64,000 nucleotides of DNA from Erigeron canadensis (Eukaryota > Streptophyta > Magnoliopsida > Asterales > Asteraceae): the NCBI RefSeq assembly GCF_010389155.1, contig NC_057768.1:18907664-18971663 (forward strand), written 5' to 3'. The notes beneath the pieces are model-generated. The model worked only from the letters and a program-made list of their open reading frames with translations, searched no databases and was not told the origin of the DNA. A program made the position numbers and the translations under genes. This document shows, one piece after another, positions 1 through 10,368 of this stretch. Position 1 is the stretch's first letter. Each line of letters begins with the position of its first letter.

Positions 1-538
1 TAATACTTTTATGTGCTGTCAACCATATTTGTACGTCGAAGTTGAGATCCCAATGCTCATACTTCGACTATAAATAGAGGTCCTTGCCCAAGCATTTCAA
101 CAACTTTGCAAACACATACATTCTGCAATATTGGTGAACTTGTGCAATATTCTCTCAATCGTAAAAAGAAACATTTCACAACTTTAAGTGTTTCGATTGT
201 TAGGAGAATTTCCAGGTATAGATCAATTGTATTTCATAGGTTGTTAGGATATTTACATCTTTGTATTATCTTGGTTCCGCAACAACCTTGTATTTTATTT
301 AACAATCAATAAATAAAATACACTTGAAAATTACATATTGTCTCACCATATTTTCTTACTTGTCAGTTACATTATTGCATTGTATTTACTTATTCTGCCT
401 GTCACCTTAATAAGTAACATTCCAGTTAACCTGGTACACTACTTACACTAAACTGGTCACGTCCAGATTAAGTGATAGTGTTGCAAAGTACTCTCACCAT
501 TGACATAGAGGTGTCTTCAGCACCCAGGTCTGCTTACA
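1..538 (+). repeat. 5' LTR (right part) of a Ty1-copia element
   Basis: The segment ends in CA at 538. Two bases later comes a tRNA-Met-type primer site (541-551, TGGTATCAGAG), the normal layout of a copia 5' LTR followed by its internal region. A TATA box (CTATAAATAGAGG) lies at 68-80, so U3 is mostly outside the window and R-U5 is inside. The downstream gag and RNase H support copia, and the RNase H C-terminus looks Sirevirus-like. The left LTR boundary is not visible. This LTR does not resemble the LTR at 5299-5621, so the two may come from different elements. Confidence 0.75.
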
Positions 539-540
539 AG

Positions 541-551
541 TGGTATCAGAG
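541..551 (+). other. Primer binding site, tRNA-Met type
   Basis: TGGTATCAGAG, complementary to the 3' end of initiator tRNA-Met, sits two bases after the LTR end. This is where minus-strand DNA synthesis of the element would be primed. The same site recurs at 12254, 51533 and 62745. Confidence 0.85.
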
Positions 552-595
552 TAGGCAGGTTGAATTGTTTCAATTCTATAACCTAGGTCTGCTTG

Positions 596-2113
596 ATGGC
601 TGCTGAAGGTGAGAATGGTTCTGGTCCCCAAAATGAAACTAATCCTAATCCTAATATTAATGTTACAACTCCTTTGAACACCAATCCTCCTCCTCCTCCT
701 CCTCCTACACCTGGAGCCAGCCATGTCCATGTACACTATTCCAATACTCATATTCCCAAATTCGATGGGAACGGTGAGACATTTGGTACATGGAAAGCTA
801 GAATGCTCTTGCATTTTGGTGGGATAGAGAGGTATATGTTGAAAATCCTCAAGGATGGACCATATATACCCATGTCCAGTGGTGTTAGTCCTCTTCTAGA
901 CCTAACTGGGAGAAGAGGTACCAGGGAAAAGTCTGAGGAACATTGGTCAGACGAGGATCGCAGACTGGTTGATCTTGATACCAGACTTAAAAACATGATC
1001 CTTGCTGCTGTCTCTGAGGAACTAATTCCAACACTTGTGTTGTTTCCCAGTGCTAAATCCATGTGGGATGAATTAGTTCTCCAGTTTGAAGGAGGAAATG
1101 ATACCATTGTCACCAGAAAGGTTGCACTAAACAAGAAGTATGAATCCTTCTTTTCTCTTCCCAATGAAAGTTTAACTGGTACTTACACCAGATTTACTGG
1201 CCTAATTAATCAACTTAGAGGCTTGGGAGTGGAGAAGGATAAAGACATTCTTCTTGAAAAATTTTGTGATGTATTGCCATCCAAATGGGCACACATGGTT
1301 CTTGTCTTAAGACAAGGTAAGACCTTGCACAACCATACACTTACTTCCCTTTATGGAGCCTTCAGATTCACTGAAGATAATGATGCTGCAAGGATATTGG
1401 CTGAGCAAGATGCTTTAAACCATGCTCAGAGTTCCAAGGTAGCCAGCCTTACTGGGCAACCTTGTGCTGCTTTAATGTCTGCTGAGAATGTCCAGTTACA
1501 TTCTATGAAGGAGATGTTAAACAACTTACTAAACTCTGGCCTAACCACAAATCTAAGTAATAGTTGTGAGGAAACTGACGATGATGATCTGGTAGCCATG
1601 ATTGCTAAAACCTTTAACAGGTTTAAGCATAAATCTAATCGATTTAATAGGCCCAATTAATGCTTCCAGTTCAAATTCTCTGGATAAGGCCAATCTTATC
1701 TGCTATAAGTATGGTAAGATAGGTCATTTCATGAAGGAATGCAGATCTAGTCAGATGAACAACCAAACTGGTCCCGTTGTCCCAAATTTTGTCAAAACTG
1801 ATGATTATAAGGCCAAATACAAGAAACTTAAGACCCAAATTGCTCTCATGTCTCTTTAACAAGAAAAAGAGAAAGAAAAGAACAAGTGCATGATGGCTTA
1901 AACTGAAGGGAAATAGGAACTCTCTGATGACTCATCTAATGATGATGAAGAGATTAGAGATGTGTGTTTCATGGCATTAGAAAATCAACAACCAGTGGTA
2001 AAAGATGATGTTGTTTCTGGAAGATGGGTGGACATCATTTTAAAGAAGGTAAGAGATTATGATGTTGAGTTGGATACAGAACTAAAACTGGATATTGCTG
2101 AATCATTAAATGA
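596..2113 (+). pseudogene. gag: copia gag, frameshifted and cut short
   Basis: The gag polyprotein of the copia element. An open frame runs from ATG 596 to 1660 (354 codons); a TTG codon just upstream was not taken as start. The N-terminus is rich in Asn and Pro, followed by the copia gag core (FDGNGETFGTWKARMLLHF and onwards, the UBN2/DUF4219-like capsid region). Near 1650 the frame shifts. The zinc knuckle continues in another frame at 1701-1742 as CYKYGKIGHFMKEC; the second Cys of CX2CX4HX4C is Tyr, so the knuckle is broken. Acidic tail sequence continues to about 2113 with further stops, then jumps directly to RNase H. Capsid assembly was its role; it is now dead. Confidence 0.8.
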
Positions 2114-2703
2114 TGACTTGTTTTCAAGCTGCTCAAACTGATTTACATTTTCAAGCTGTGAAACGAATATTTCGTTATCTGAAGGGTACACCCAATTTAG
2201 GTCTCTGGTATCTAAGGGATACTGGATTCAATCTAACTGCCTATTCAGATGCAGATCATGCAGGTTGTAAGCTTGATCACAAGAGCACTTCCAGTACTTT
2301 ACAATTTTTAGGTGATAAAATTGTGAGTTGGTCTTCCAAGAAACAGAATTGTGTGTCACTCTCAACAGCTGAAGCTGAATATGTAGCTGCGGCTAGTTGT
2401 TGTGCTCAAGTGTTATGGATGAAGACGCAACTAACAGATTATGGTCTGAAATATGATCATATCCCTATCTATTGTGACTTTCAAAGTGCCATTGCTATTG
2501 CAGTCAACTCAGTAAACCACTCTCGATCAAAGCATATTGATGTGAGATATCATTTTCTCACAGATCATATTGAGAAAGGTGACATCGAGCTCTACTTTGT
2601 GAGCACTGACTATCAGCTTGCAGATTTGTTCACCAAACCATTGGACGAAAAGAGGTTTAACTTTCTTATCTCCAAGCTTAGCATGTTAAATCTTAAACCT
2701 TAA
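2114..2703 (+). pseudogene. pol: copia RNase H remnant (pol 3' end)
   Basis: The C-terminal part of copia pol. From about AVKRIFRYLKGTP the frame is open to the stop at 2701-2703. RNase H landmarks are present: SDADHAG (first Asp), STAEAEY (Glu), IYCDFQSA (Asp, with Phe where Asn is usual) and ADLFTKPL (last Asp). The end, FTKPLDEKRFNFL, is typical of Sirevirus-type copia. Protease, integrase and reverse transcriptase are missing: gag sequence abuts this part near 2113, so about 3 kb has been lost. The domain may be foldable, but the element cannot move by itself. Confidence 0.85.
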
Positions 2704-2825
2704 CTTATTTTGTTCTTATTACATTCTTAAAAACAAAATACAAAATTTGAAAAGACAAAATCAAATACAAAAATATAAAATTTTGAAAAATAACAAAAAG
2801 ATTTTCTTTATTTTTTTTCTCTCTA

Positions 2826-2972
2826 AAAGTGGTTTACATATACTATGTATGTAACCCGTGGTTCAATGATTTATTTATATCAAAGTGGCTTATACATACT
2901 CTGTGTATAACCCGTGCTTCATAAGTTTTATTTATTTCCAAAAGAGGCTTTCATGATTTCTTTTGAAGACCC
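2826..2972 (+). repeat. Three diverged direct repeats, each able to fold
   Basis: Three successive blocks share the layout 'aa(g/a)(t/a)g(g)...ttacatactatgta...acccgtgg', ending in ACCCGTGG, ACCCGTGC and ACCCTGGG at roughly 57-bp spacing. The first two contain near-palindromic cores (CATATACTATGTATG; TACATACTCTGTGTA). They lie just downstream of the pol stop. Confidence 0.5.
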
Positions 2973-3023
2973 TGGGCAAAAAAAAATTTTCCCGCCAAAA
3001 TAATTTTTTTCCAAACCTCTCAA

Positions 3024-3200
3024 TTGTTGATATGAGAAGTGAAGAATCGAACGCCTTTGTGTACTCCCTAGTTGTCTCATCTTGAACAATTGATTGAGTT
3101 AAAGTTTATTTAAATGTTCTATTTGCATACAACTTGTTGATATAAGATGCGAAGGATCGAACGCCTTTGTATACTCCCTAGCAGTCTTACTATGAACATT
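3024..3200 (+). repeat. Direct repeat pair, 110-bp spacing
   Basis: About 65 bp beginning TTGTTGATATGAGAAG at 3024 recurs at 3134 with a few changes; both contain GATCGAACGCCTTTGT followed by ACTCCCTAG (first copy AATCGAACGCC). It is part of the copia 3' non-coding region. No function is recognised. Confidence 0.7.
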
Positions 3201-5298
3201 GTTGTTAAAGCAAAACTTTGTGTTTCTTATTTAAGAATCTTGTTCACTTTAGACTCTCAATTTTTTCTGTATATATCGCAACAGAGATTTTACTCTTTTT
3301 GATTTCATAAAAACAAATTTTTGCTCTACCTTTCTATGAAAAACATTTTAATCTACCTGTGCATAGATTAAGGGGGAGTTTGTGATTTCAAAACTTCAAA
3401 TGTGTTTTTAAATCTTTTCATACACACGTTTGATGATTTTCAAATGACTTTTCATCAATTGAAGTTCGGTGATTAGTTTGCACTTGACCGATTCGTTCAC
3501 TCCATGAACTTTATCATCGCCGATAAGTTCTACCCCCGGAGTATTCAATTCTTTCATTAGATAGTAAGGGTATTTTGAGTGATGATGGTTTTGTGCAAAT
3601 AGAATGGAGGGAGTAAAAGTCAAAAAGTAAGAGGTTACGGTGAAATGTTGTGAAAAAAGGGTTAAAAGAAATGATACCCTTCCCTAAAATTCTCAAAATC
3701 GCCAGGTTAAACACATTTCTATCGGATGTCATTTGTTGATATTTTGATAAAGACTTCATGGACCCAGTGAAGCGATGCACATCTTTACCTAACCACTCAA
3801 GTGTTTCTTAACAAATACTTGTTTCATTTCTCACAGAGATTTTCACATTTCTATTGACTCTTCATTTGGAAGATGTTGCTATTGAAAAAGGGTGACATTC
3901 TGCTCCAGTCCCCGACTTCATTTGATCACGTTATGTCTAGAGCTATCTTGATCGGTCATTAATTTGATTATTATTCATTTCTTTAAGACACATTCGAGTC
4001 ATATCTTTGTGATATTATTGCTTATCTATGACCGAACTATGTTAGAACATTGCTTTGTGCATGTTTCAATGATACATAGGAAATCCGAAAAATGTAACAC
4101 ATTTCTATCGGTCATTTCATTAATCCTTTTGATTTATGAACATGTTAATAAATCATTCTTATCCGGTTTTCATTTCTCATCTCACAAACACAAAAACCAC
4201 CAACACCACTCTATAACGTTTGTATCAACAACTTCAACCTTACATTTTAGTTACCCTAAGGATTCTTTGGGTTGGGCTAATGGTTTTGGTTGATGTTTTG
4301 ATGTTTGATATTTCTCCATGAAAATCTAGTTTTCACTTGTGATATTTTTTTCGCATTTTATCAATCAATGTTTGCATAATGACATTGGTTCCCATCTTTG
4401 TCATTATGAGGGGGAGAAAAAGATTATGATTGATTGAGAAAGAAAATTTTAAGCTTGATTTGTGTAATCATGGAGTTAGTGTGAAAAGGTTGTATTGGTT
4501 GGGTGTATGGAGGTTGAAGATGAAGTTGAGAAAGAATAATTAGATTTCAGTCAATTGAGCTGAGATTTTCACAGTTCTTGACTTGAAAAAAAAAAAAACT
4601 GAGATGATTAAAAAGATAAGAATAAGACCAAAGATGAGAGGATATTATCTCAAGATGGAACAAATGTTCAAAGATGCTCCAAAATGTTTATACTCATGGA
4701 TTGAGGGGGAGCATGATTATTGCATAAGAGATTTATTCAAACTTCATTCAAATGTTTACTCTCCAAAGTGTGCAAGTTAATGTGACAAAGATTAAAGCTA
4801 CAAAAAGTTGAAAGATTGATTGGAAGATTCAAAACAAAGAAGTAAAGCTTTAAAAGAGTCTTCATCAACATATTTCATTCAAGATTTTCAAAGTCATACA
4901 ATTATACTCATTTAAGAAGCTCCAATGTATACATCAAGGGGGAGAGTACAAGTTCATGATACTTCATTCCAAGAAGATGAATTTTACTCAAGATTCAAAG
5001 ATTGACAAACCAAAACCAAGTTCATACCTTCCGCACCTCAAAAGACAACTCTGATTCATGATTCAACAATCTTCAAAGATTCATGACACACACACACTCT
5101 TTATTCTCTGATAGAAAAGAACATTGAGAATCATCTCATGATTTAACTTCAAGATGTCCAAGACCAGGATTGAATCAAGTTATCTAAACACTTGTTTCAA
5201 CAAACCAATTGTCTTCACCACCGGGCTCATCAATTTCATTCCTACAAGACAAGATAACACGTACATCATTCATTACAATATATCACTAAGGGGAAGAA

Positions 5299-5621
5299 TG
5301 TTAGAAATTCAAAATAGTGATAAATTGTAATTTAAGATTAGTGGACATATTTGTTGTTAAGTCATAGATAAATGATTTCTAAGGTTGAGGGAATAGATGT
5401 GATAATTAGCATAAATGTATAGTTAGCCTATAAATAACCCCTCACACCTTAGAAATCATAATAACTGAAAAGCCTTTTTCTCATTCCATTTTCATTCATG
5501 TAATTTTACACACACTTAATCCCAATCTTTCCTCTCTCTCTCTCTCTCTCTCTAGAAATACACACATACACAAATCCAACATTGAATCTGTGAATTCGGA
5601 GATGAAATCGTGTTATCTACA
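5299..5621 (+). repeat. 3' LTR of a Ty1-copia element (same family as LTR at 62423)
   Basis: 323 bp, starting TGTTAGAAAT right after a purine tract and ending ATCTACA. It aligns along its whole length with the LTR at 62423-62742, which fixes both ends. It holds a TATA box (CCTATAAATAAC, about 5428-5439) and a CT microsatellite (5532-5553). A perfect 13-bp inverted repeat brackets the TATA box (5372-5384 and 5447-5459). The matching 5' LTR is not in the window on this side. Confidence 0.8.
5532..5553 (+). repeat. (CT)n microsatellite in copia LTR
   Basis: About 11 CT units in the R/U5 part of the copia LTR. The LTR copy at 62423 has only a short TCTCTCT here, so the tract expanded in this copy. 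Confidence 0.9.
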
Positions 5622-8600
5622 GTTGGATACACCAACTTCTCCAACGATCTTTTACTTTAATCATCGCGCTATGTAGTTTAGCAATTCTATCGGGAGTGAA
5701 CACTTCTACCGAGATATACTATCCAGTAATCCCATCGGGAACACTTCTACCGAGATATATTATCTAGCGATGCCATCAAGAGCAAATTCTCCACCGATGG
5801 ACTCTAGGGCTTTAGAAACCCAATGCGAGTTTTAATAATTCCCTATGCACACCTTTGTGAAGAGGTAAAAATATCCCGGTGGTGCATTAGCTTGTGGGAT
5901 ATATTTGTGATGATCCTTTTAGATGAACACGGATATTTTCATGTGGAGGCTTGTACCCTGCGAGTATCACCATTGTTGTAGGAGCTAATTTTTCTTTGTC
6001 TCCATAGTATAAATCTTTCGGGTATTGGCCTCGTTGTCTAGTGGGATCGTATCAACCACTTCGGGGATCGCCTTGCTTCGCTATCTTGGGCCGAGTAAGG
6101 AGTCCATACTTATCTTATCAAAAATTTTATTTTTCGGTTTTTGGATTGCTAAAAGTAGGATCGAAGTAGGCAGCTGCTTCTTATGGCGTCCTATTTATGG
6201 ACCCCTTTGACGGTGACACGTAGTGTATTCCCCGTGTAATCATATCCATATAAATGGACATCAAATTGTTTTCTATTATGCGCAATTTCTAGCATGCATT
6301 TTCTCCATACTAGCTTCTTTTATCATGGATCATCCTTGTATTAATCAATAGGGGTATTAATTTTTCCATAGTAATACTATACCACTTCCATGCATTGTAC
6401 GTGGAATTTAGAGTCCATGTAACTACCATTGTTGCCAGCATGTGCATGACCTTCTATGCCCGTTCTTTTTCGATATACAAATTTGGTTGTCACCGAAGTT
6501 TATTCGTGTACGCTGCATACGATCTGTGTAATCTTTTACTGGATATCATGAACTCGAACTTAAGGTTGGGCTTCTTTCTCACTTTCCGTGCAAATTTAGT
6601 CTTTCCGTGTAGTCTCTGTTTCCGACAATAAGCTTTCACTTTCTCACTTTTTGTAAATTCTACCGTCCATTATATCCTTGATGGTATTTTGGTTGTTCCC
6701 CATTTTTAGTGCCATCAATATTGTAACAAATTTTGAACGCACATATACGAGGTTATTATACGTCAAAAAGGTGGTGCTTCCTTCTCCTGCCAATTGCATG
6801 CTAAATTATCTCCACATTGTAACTTTTGCGGTTGCTGTATGTAGCTCCTGACCGAAGTCGTGTATATTTGACTTTGCGCCACCATGTAATCTATGCATAT
6901 TTATGGCAACAAGTCAAATTATGGTGTCGATATGGAGTTTTCGGCATATTATGCGAGAGCAGGGTAGCTGATGGTGGCATAACGGTGGATTGCGGTGTTC
7001 TTCATTTTCTTTTTCGTCCTTTGAGCTCAAGCTTCTGTGACTTGGCTTCATAGGCCCTTCTGATCAGGTATGATTTTATGAACCATGCCTTATGTCGGGA
7101 GTGATCGATAAGAGAAGTTAGAAACTGATCTCTAATCTTTATAGCTTTCGTGCGTCACGAATCTTAGAATGCAGACTCCACTCTTTACTGTGGTCTCTCT
7201 ATGGGGCATCCACCTGTGGTTAGAGATTTTCCCATTGATTGATGAATCTGTTACGTGTCTTGAAAGCTTCAGTACACCTCTCCAAGTCTTCTTTCTAGGT
7301 AGGGTTGGGACTTCATATGTACTCTAGTCAACTTCTGGGCCTCTCTTCATGTATGAAGGTCATACCCGACAGCGTGCTGCGTTGCGATTACAGTGCTCGG
7401 TTTTTCGGGTTTTCACTTTTCTTGCTTGAATTCTCACGGACCAAAGCTTTTGTTTCTAGATTCTCAACTATGAATAGATCTTGCTAATGGTTTTTTACTA
7501 TGGAATTAAGCTTAAAAGTGGCTGGAATTGACCGTGAGATCTCGGCTTGTTATGGTACACCCGAATAAACCGTTTTCGAGTCTTCGTAACATAATTTCCG
7601 CCAAATAACAAAACTTATAACCCTTCCCCATGTCTTGATCGTTCCATAGGATGGGTGGAGGTCAGCTTTATAATTGTAACTTGTGGCGGCGCCATGTTAG
7701 CACCCGTTTTCGGGTTTTTCATTATCTTCCTTTTTTTTTTAATTTCGGTAACCCTCATGAACCAAAGCCTCCTTTGCTCGACTCTTGGCTTTTATTCAGG
7801 TTTTTCCCAACTTTTTGTTTTTTTATTTAGGTCTTACTTATATAATGGCTATAGCTATGTGATCTCTAAACCGTAGCCAGCGATAGTAAACCCGGCAAGT
7901 CGTTTTCGAGCTCTCTAGATCTTTCTCCTTGTCAAGGCCGAACTTGTAGCTTCTTCTTTTGTCTTGATCACCATATGGCGCATATTTCCGTATTCAGGAC
8001 TTGGTCCCGTAGTGACAGATGGTGGTGGAGCGTCGATGAGGTTGAAAATCGTATTTTTTGTTTTTACCGCCTCTTTCCATCCTCGAATCTTGCTCCATGG
8101 GTTGCTCGGGATCAGTGGATCTTATACCTAGCTTCTTTGCCCCGAGGTAGTTCATCATAATTTGGATTTAGCTCCATAGTGGTAAGTGACCGGCTGATTG
8201 TTGAACCCCAACTTATGGTGGGAAAGATCGAAACAATAGGTGAAATCGATCTTGAACCTTCATAGTTTTATCTTCTGAGATGAATCTGACCATGGACCAC
8301 GTTCTTTTTCTGCAATTTTTCCGTGGGGTGTATTCTCCATACTCAAAGATTCACCCGTTGGCGGTTGATGACAACTGTATTATGGCATGGTCGTCATAGG
8401 AATTTTCTTTGTCGTTGATTTTTCATTGTCGACATCGTCGACTCCACATCTTCTTCTCGAGTAAAGTGTTCGATATAATGGGTCTTATAACTCAATCCCT
8501 TTTTTTCTCAAACTACAACTCGTTTCATGATATAGGCCATCGGCAGCCGCATGTGGCGACTATCGTAGAGACAACAACTATTTTCTTGTGATTTCCAGTA

Positions 8601-9099
8601 TATCGAGGATCGAGGTACATTACTCGAACCGGAACCGGGGGTTTGAGTCTGAGATCATAGGGAGAGTTTTTTTTTATGTCTCTTTAGGGATTCTCCATCT
8701 AAAAAAGAGTTCATAGTATGTAAACTATTACATCATTGATTAGAAAGAATTTATCAAGATAAAAAATATTGTGTAGATCCAAGACATTGGAACAGGAAAG
8801 GTGATTTTTACTATTATTATTTATTTATTTTTGAACAAAGGGGGGCATTATGAATCTGGATCTGGCTAAAAGGCCATACTATGATTGAGAATTGATGTGG
8901 AACTTGTGATGACTTTTTGGTGTTTTATCATAGAAAAAGGAGGGTAACGATTTCTGTGATAAACGGCGATTGAAAGTATAGTATTATGTGCAATTGTGAG
9001 ATCTAGTGTTAAGTTTTATGGGATCGATAAAAAAATAAAGATTTTGTGAGTATCGAGAATGGACTTCTAGCCCGATGGTAATGATAGGAACAATGATTT
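5622..9099 (-). other. Decayed sequence, probably interior of the minus-strand Tat-type element
   Basis: No intact gene. The short plus-strand open frames look random. The minus strand downstream of the primer site at 9100-9119 is where that element's leader and gag should lie. Some minus-strand stretches read without stops and with protein-like composition, for example IFNLIDAPPPSVTTGPSP near 8050 and IPEVVDTIPLDNEANTR near 6050, but no known domain is recognised. A short direct repeat of 'acttctaccgagatatactatc' style occurs twice near 5700-5755. Assignment to the Tat-type element rests only on position. Confidence 0.35.
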
Positions 9100-9119
9100 G
9101 TCCCGCGGATGGAGCCAAT
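9100..9119 (-). other. Primer binding site of Tat-type element (minus strand)
   Basis: Read on the minus strand, TTGGCTCCATCCGCGGGAC follows the LTR end. It matches the site at 17790 (TTGGCGCCATCCGTGGGAC) except for two bases, which fixes the orientation of this element as minus. Confidence 0.7.
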
Positions 9120-9120
9120 T

Positions 9121-9712
9121 TGTTTGATCAAAGAATCGCACGGACCTTCGATCGGGAATAAGGAGGGGTTTTGGTGATTTATTGGCGATTTCCTTCCGGT
9201 CAGAGAGCTAAGGAGCCACTTTACGCCATTGTATCGGAGGTGTTTGTGTTTGTGGTGGAGGATTCTTGATAGGAGAGAAACCGTCCACCTTAGGCGAATT
9301 GGGGTGAAGAGAATATATCTCCATCCCATGATGAGGACCTCTATTTATAAGGGTAACTCATCTTGGGGAATAAGTTAGGTTTAGGGTTTTTTCCTAATGT
9401 TTAGGAAAAGATATATCTTGACATGTTTATGAGATTTACATGCCATACAATTAATATAATTAAATATATTATAATAGTAATAGATATGGAAACGTAACTT
9501 TTCTTTAGGAGGAAGAAAATAAGAGATTTCCTCCATATTTGGCGGAGCTCCGTTCTGACGTAGTGAGCTCCGGTGAGCTCCGTAATCCTGACGGAGGTGA
9601 GCTCCATTCTAACGGAGGTGAACTCCATATTTCTGGCAGAAAACATCCTTAAGCAGCCTTCGTAATAGCAGATTCACATACGGAGGTAGAGCTCCGAAGA
9701 GATATATCATCA
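9121..9712 (-). repeat. Tat-type LTR, minus strand
   Basis: Read on the minus strand, it starts TGATGATATATC at 9712 and ends TTTGATCAAACA at 9121. These are the same ends as the LTRs at 17144 and 22094, to which it is related. It is rich in GGAGCTC/GAGCTCC motifs (9541-9700) and has a TATA box (TTATAAATAGAGG on the minus strand, 9339-9350). The primer site to its left makes it a 5' LTR. No partner LTR was found, so the element is truncated on the left. Confidence 0.75.
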
Positions 9713-9730
9713 ATATCCTACTAACGAGAT

Positions 9731-9964
9731 TCAAAACAAAGCCTTCGGATTGTTTTTTAGCTTCATCATACCTGGTCTTCCAATGCCCTTCTCCGCAACA
9801 AGAACCCTCAATCGCTCTATATCTGCTCGAGTATCATCCAATTCTTCTTGAAGCTCCTTTATTTTATTCTCTTTCAGTGTAAGGTCCTCAAGGAAAGCAG
9901 CAAAAGCAGTGCTTTGACGAATGTATGCTTCAGAACCCTTCAACAACTTTATCTTGCCCTTCAA
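9731..9964 (-). pseudogene. Fragment of Tat antisense gene, coiled-coil part
   Basis: A minus-strand open frame of 77 codons, starting MKGKIKLLKGSEAY and ending NNPKALF. Heptad-like runs (LKENKIKELQEELDDTRADIERL) predict a coiled coil. It corresponds in position and character to the C-terminal exon of the antisense gene at 19607-20337, so it is probably the 3' end of the gene whose upstream exons lie at 24290-25330, beyond the gypsy insertion. The function of this protein class is unknown. Confidence 0.5.
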
Positions 9965-10368
9965 CTTATTGTTTTGCCTCTTAAGCCTGAATCAATCATT
10001 GTCAATAAAAGATAAGCGCCTCGTATATTCCCACTGTAAGATGACAAAGTTGACAAACAAGGGTTCCGACCCAAATATACAAAAAAAAGGGCTTTGGGCG
10101 AAAGATGTGAATATTGGCTCAAGTTCGATGTGCAAAGAAAGTCTAATATATAATACGAGCCAAGTAAAAGATGCAACCCAATAAAGAACAATATGATTAT
10201 AAGGATCTCTAGATCAACACAACCATAAGAAACAACAATAATGGTCTTTGGTGAAGTTCATCTTCAAGCAACATCTATGCTTATACGAAGCACAACAAAT
10301 AATTAAAAGGAAAAACGCTTGAAGTTACAAGAAACTGAACTTAGCTTCTTATGATAAAAGAAGCTGAA
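9965..10368. other. Spacer and first units of the AGAAGCT repeat array
   Basis: Non-coding. The last 50 bases (10320-10368) belong to the same repeat that continues at 23744 after the gypsy insertion. The 5 bases ctgaa (10364-10368) are the left copy of that insertion's target duplication. Confidence 0.7.

Larger units (their letters stand above)
2704..5298 (+). other. Long non-coding 3' region of copia element(s) with repeated purine tracts
   Basis: No convincing gene is seen. There are four AGGGGGAG-type purine tracts (near 3370, 4408, 4704 and 4937), then AAGGGGAAGAA directly before the LTR at 5299, which is the functional-looking polypurine tract. Two sets of short direct repeats lie at 2826-2972 and 3024-3200. 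Multiplied purine tracts before the 3' LTR are known in Sireviruses. Because the 5' LTR at 1-538 and the 3' LTR at 5299 differ, a junction between two elements may be hidden here, possibly near the first tract at 3370. Confidence 0.55.

Noticed and set aside
6025..8591. Series of short plus-strand open frames of 60-75 codons
   Set aside because: No domain, no shared frame, stop-rich surroundings; they look like chance frames in decayed repeat sequence.
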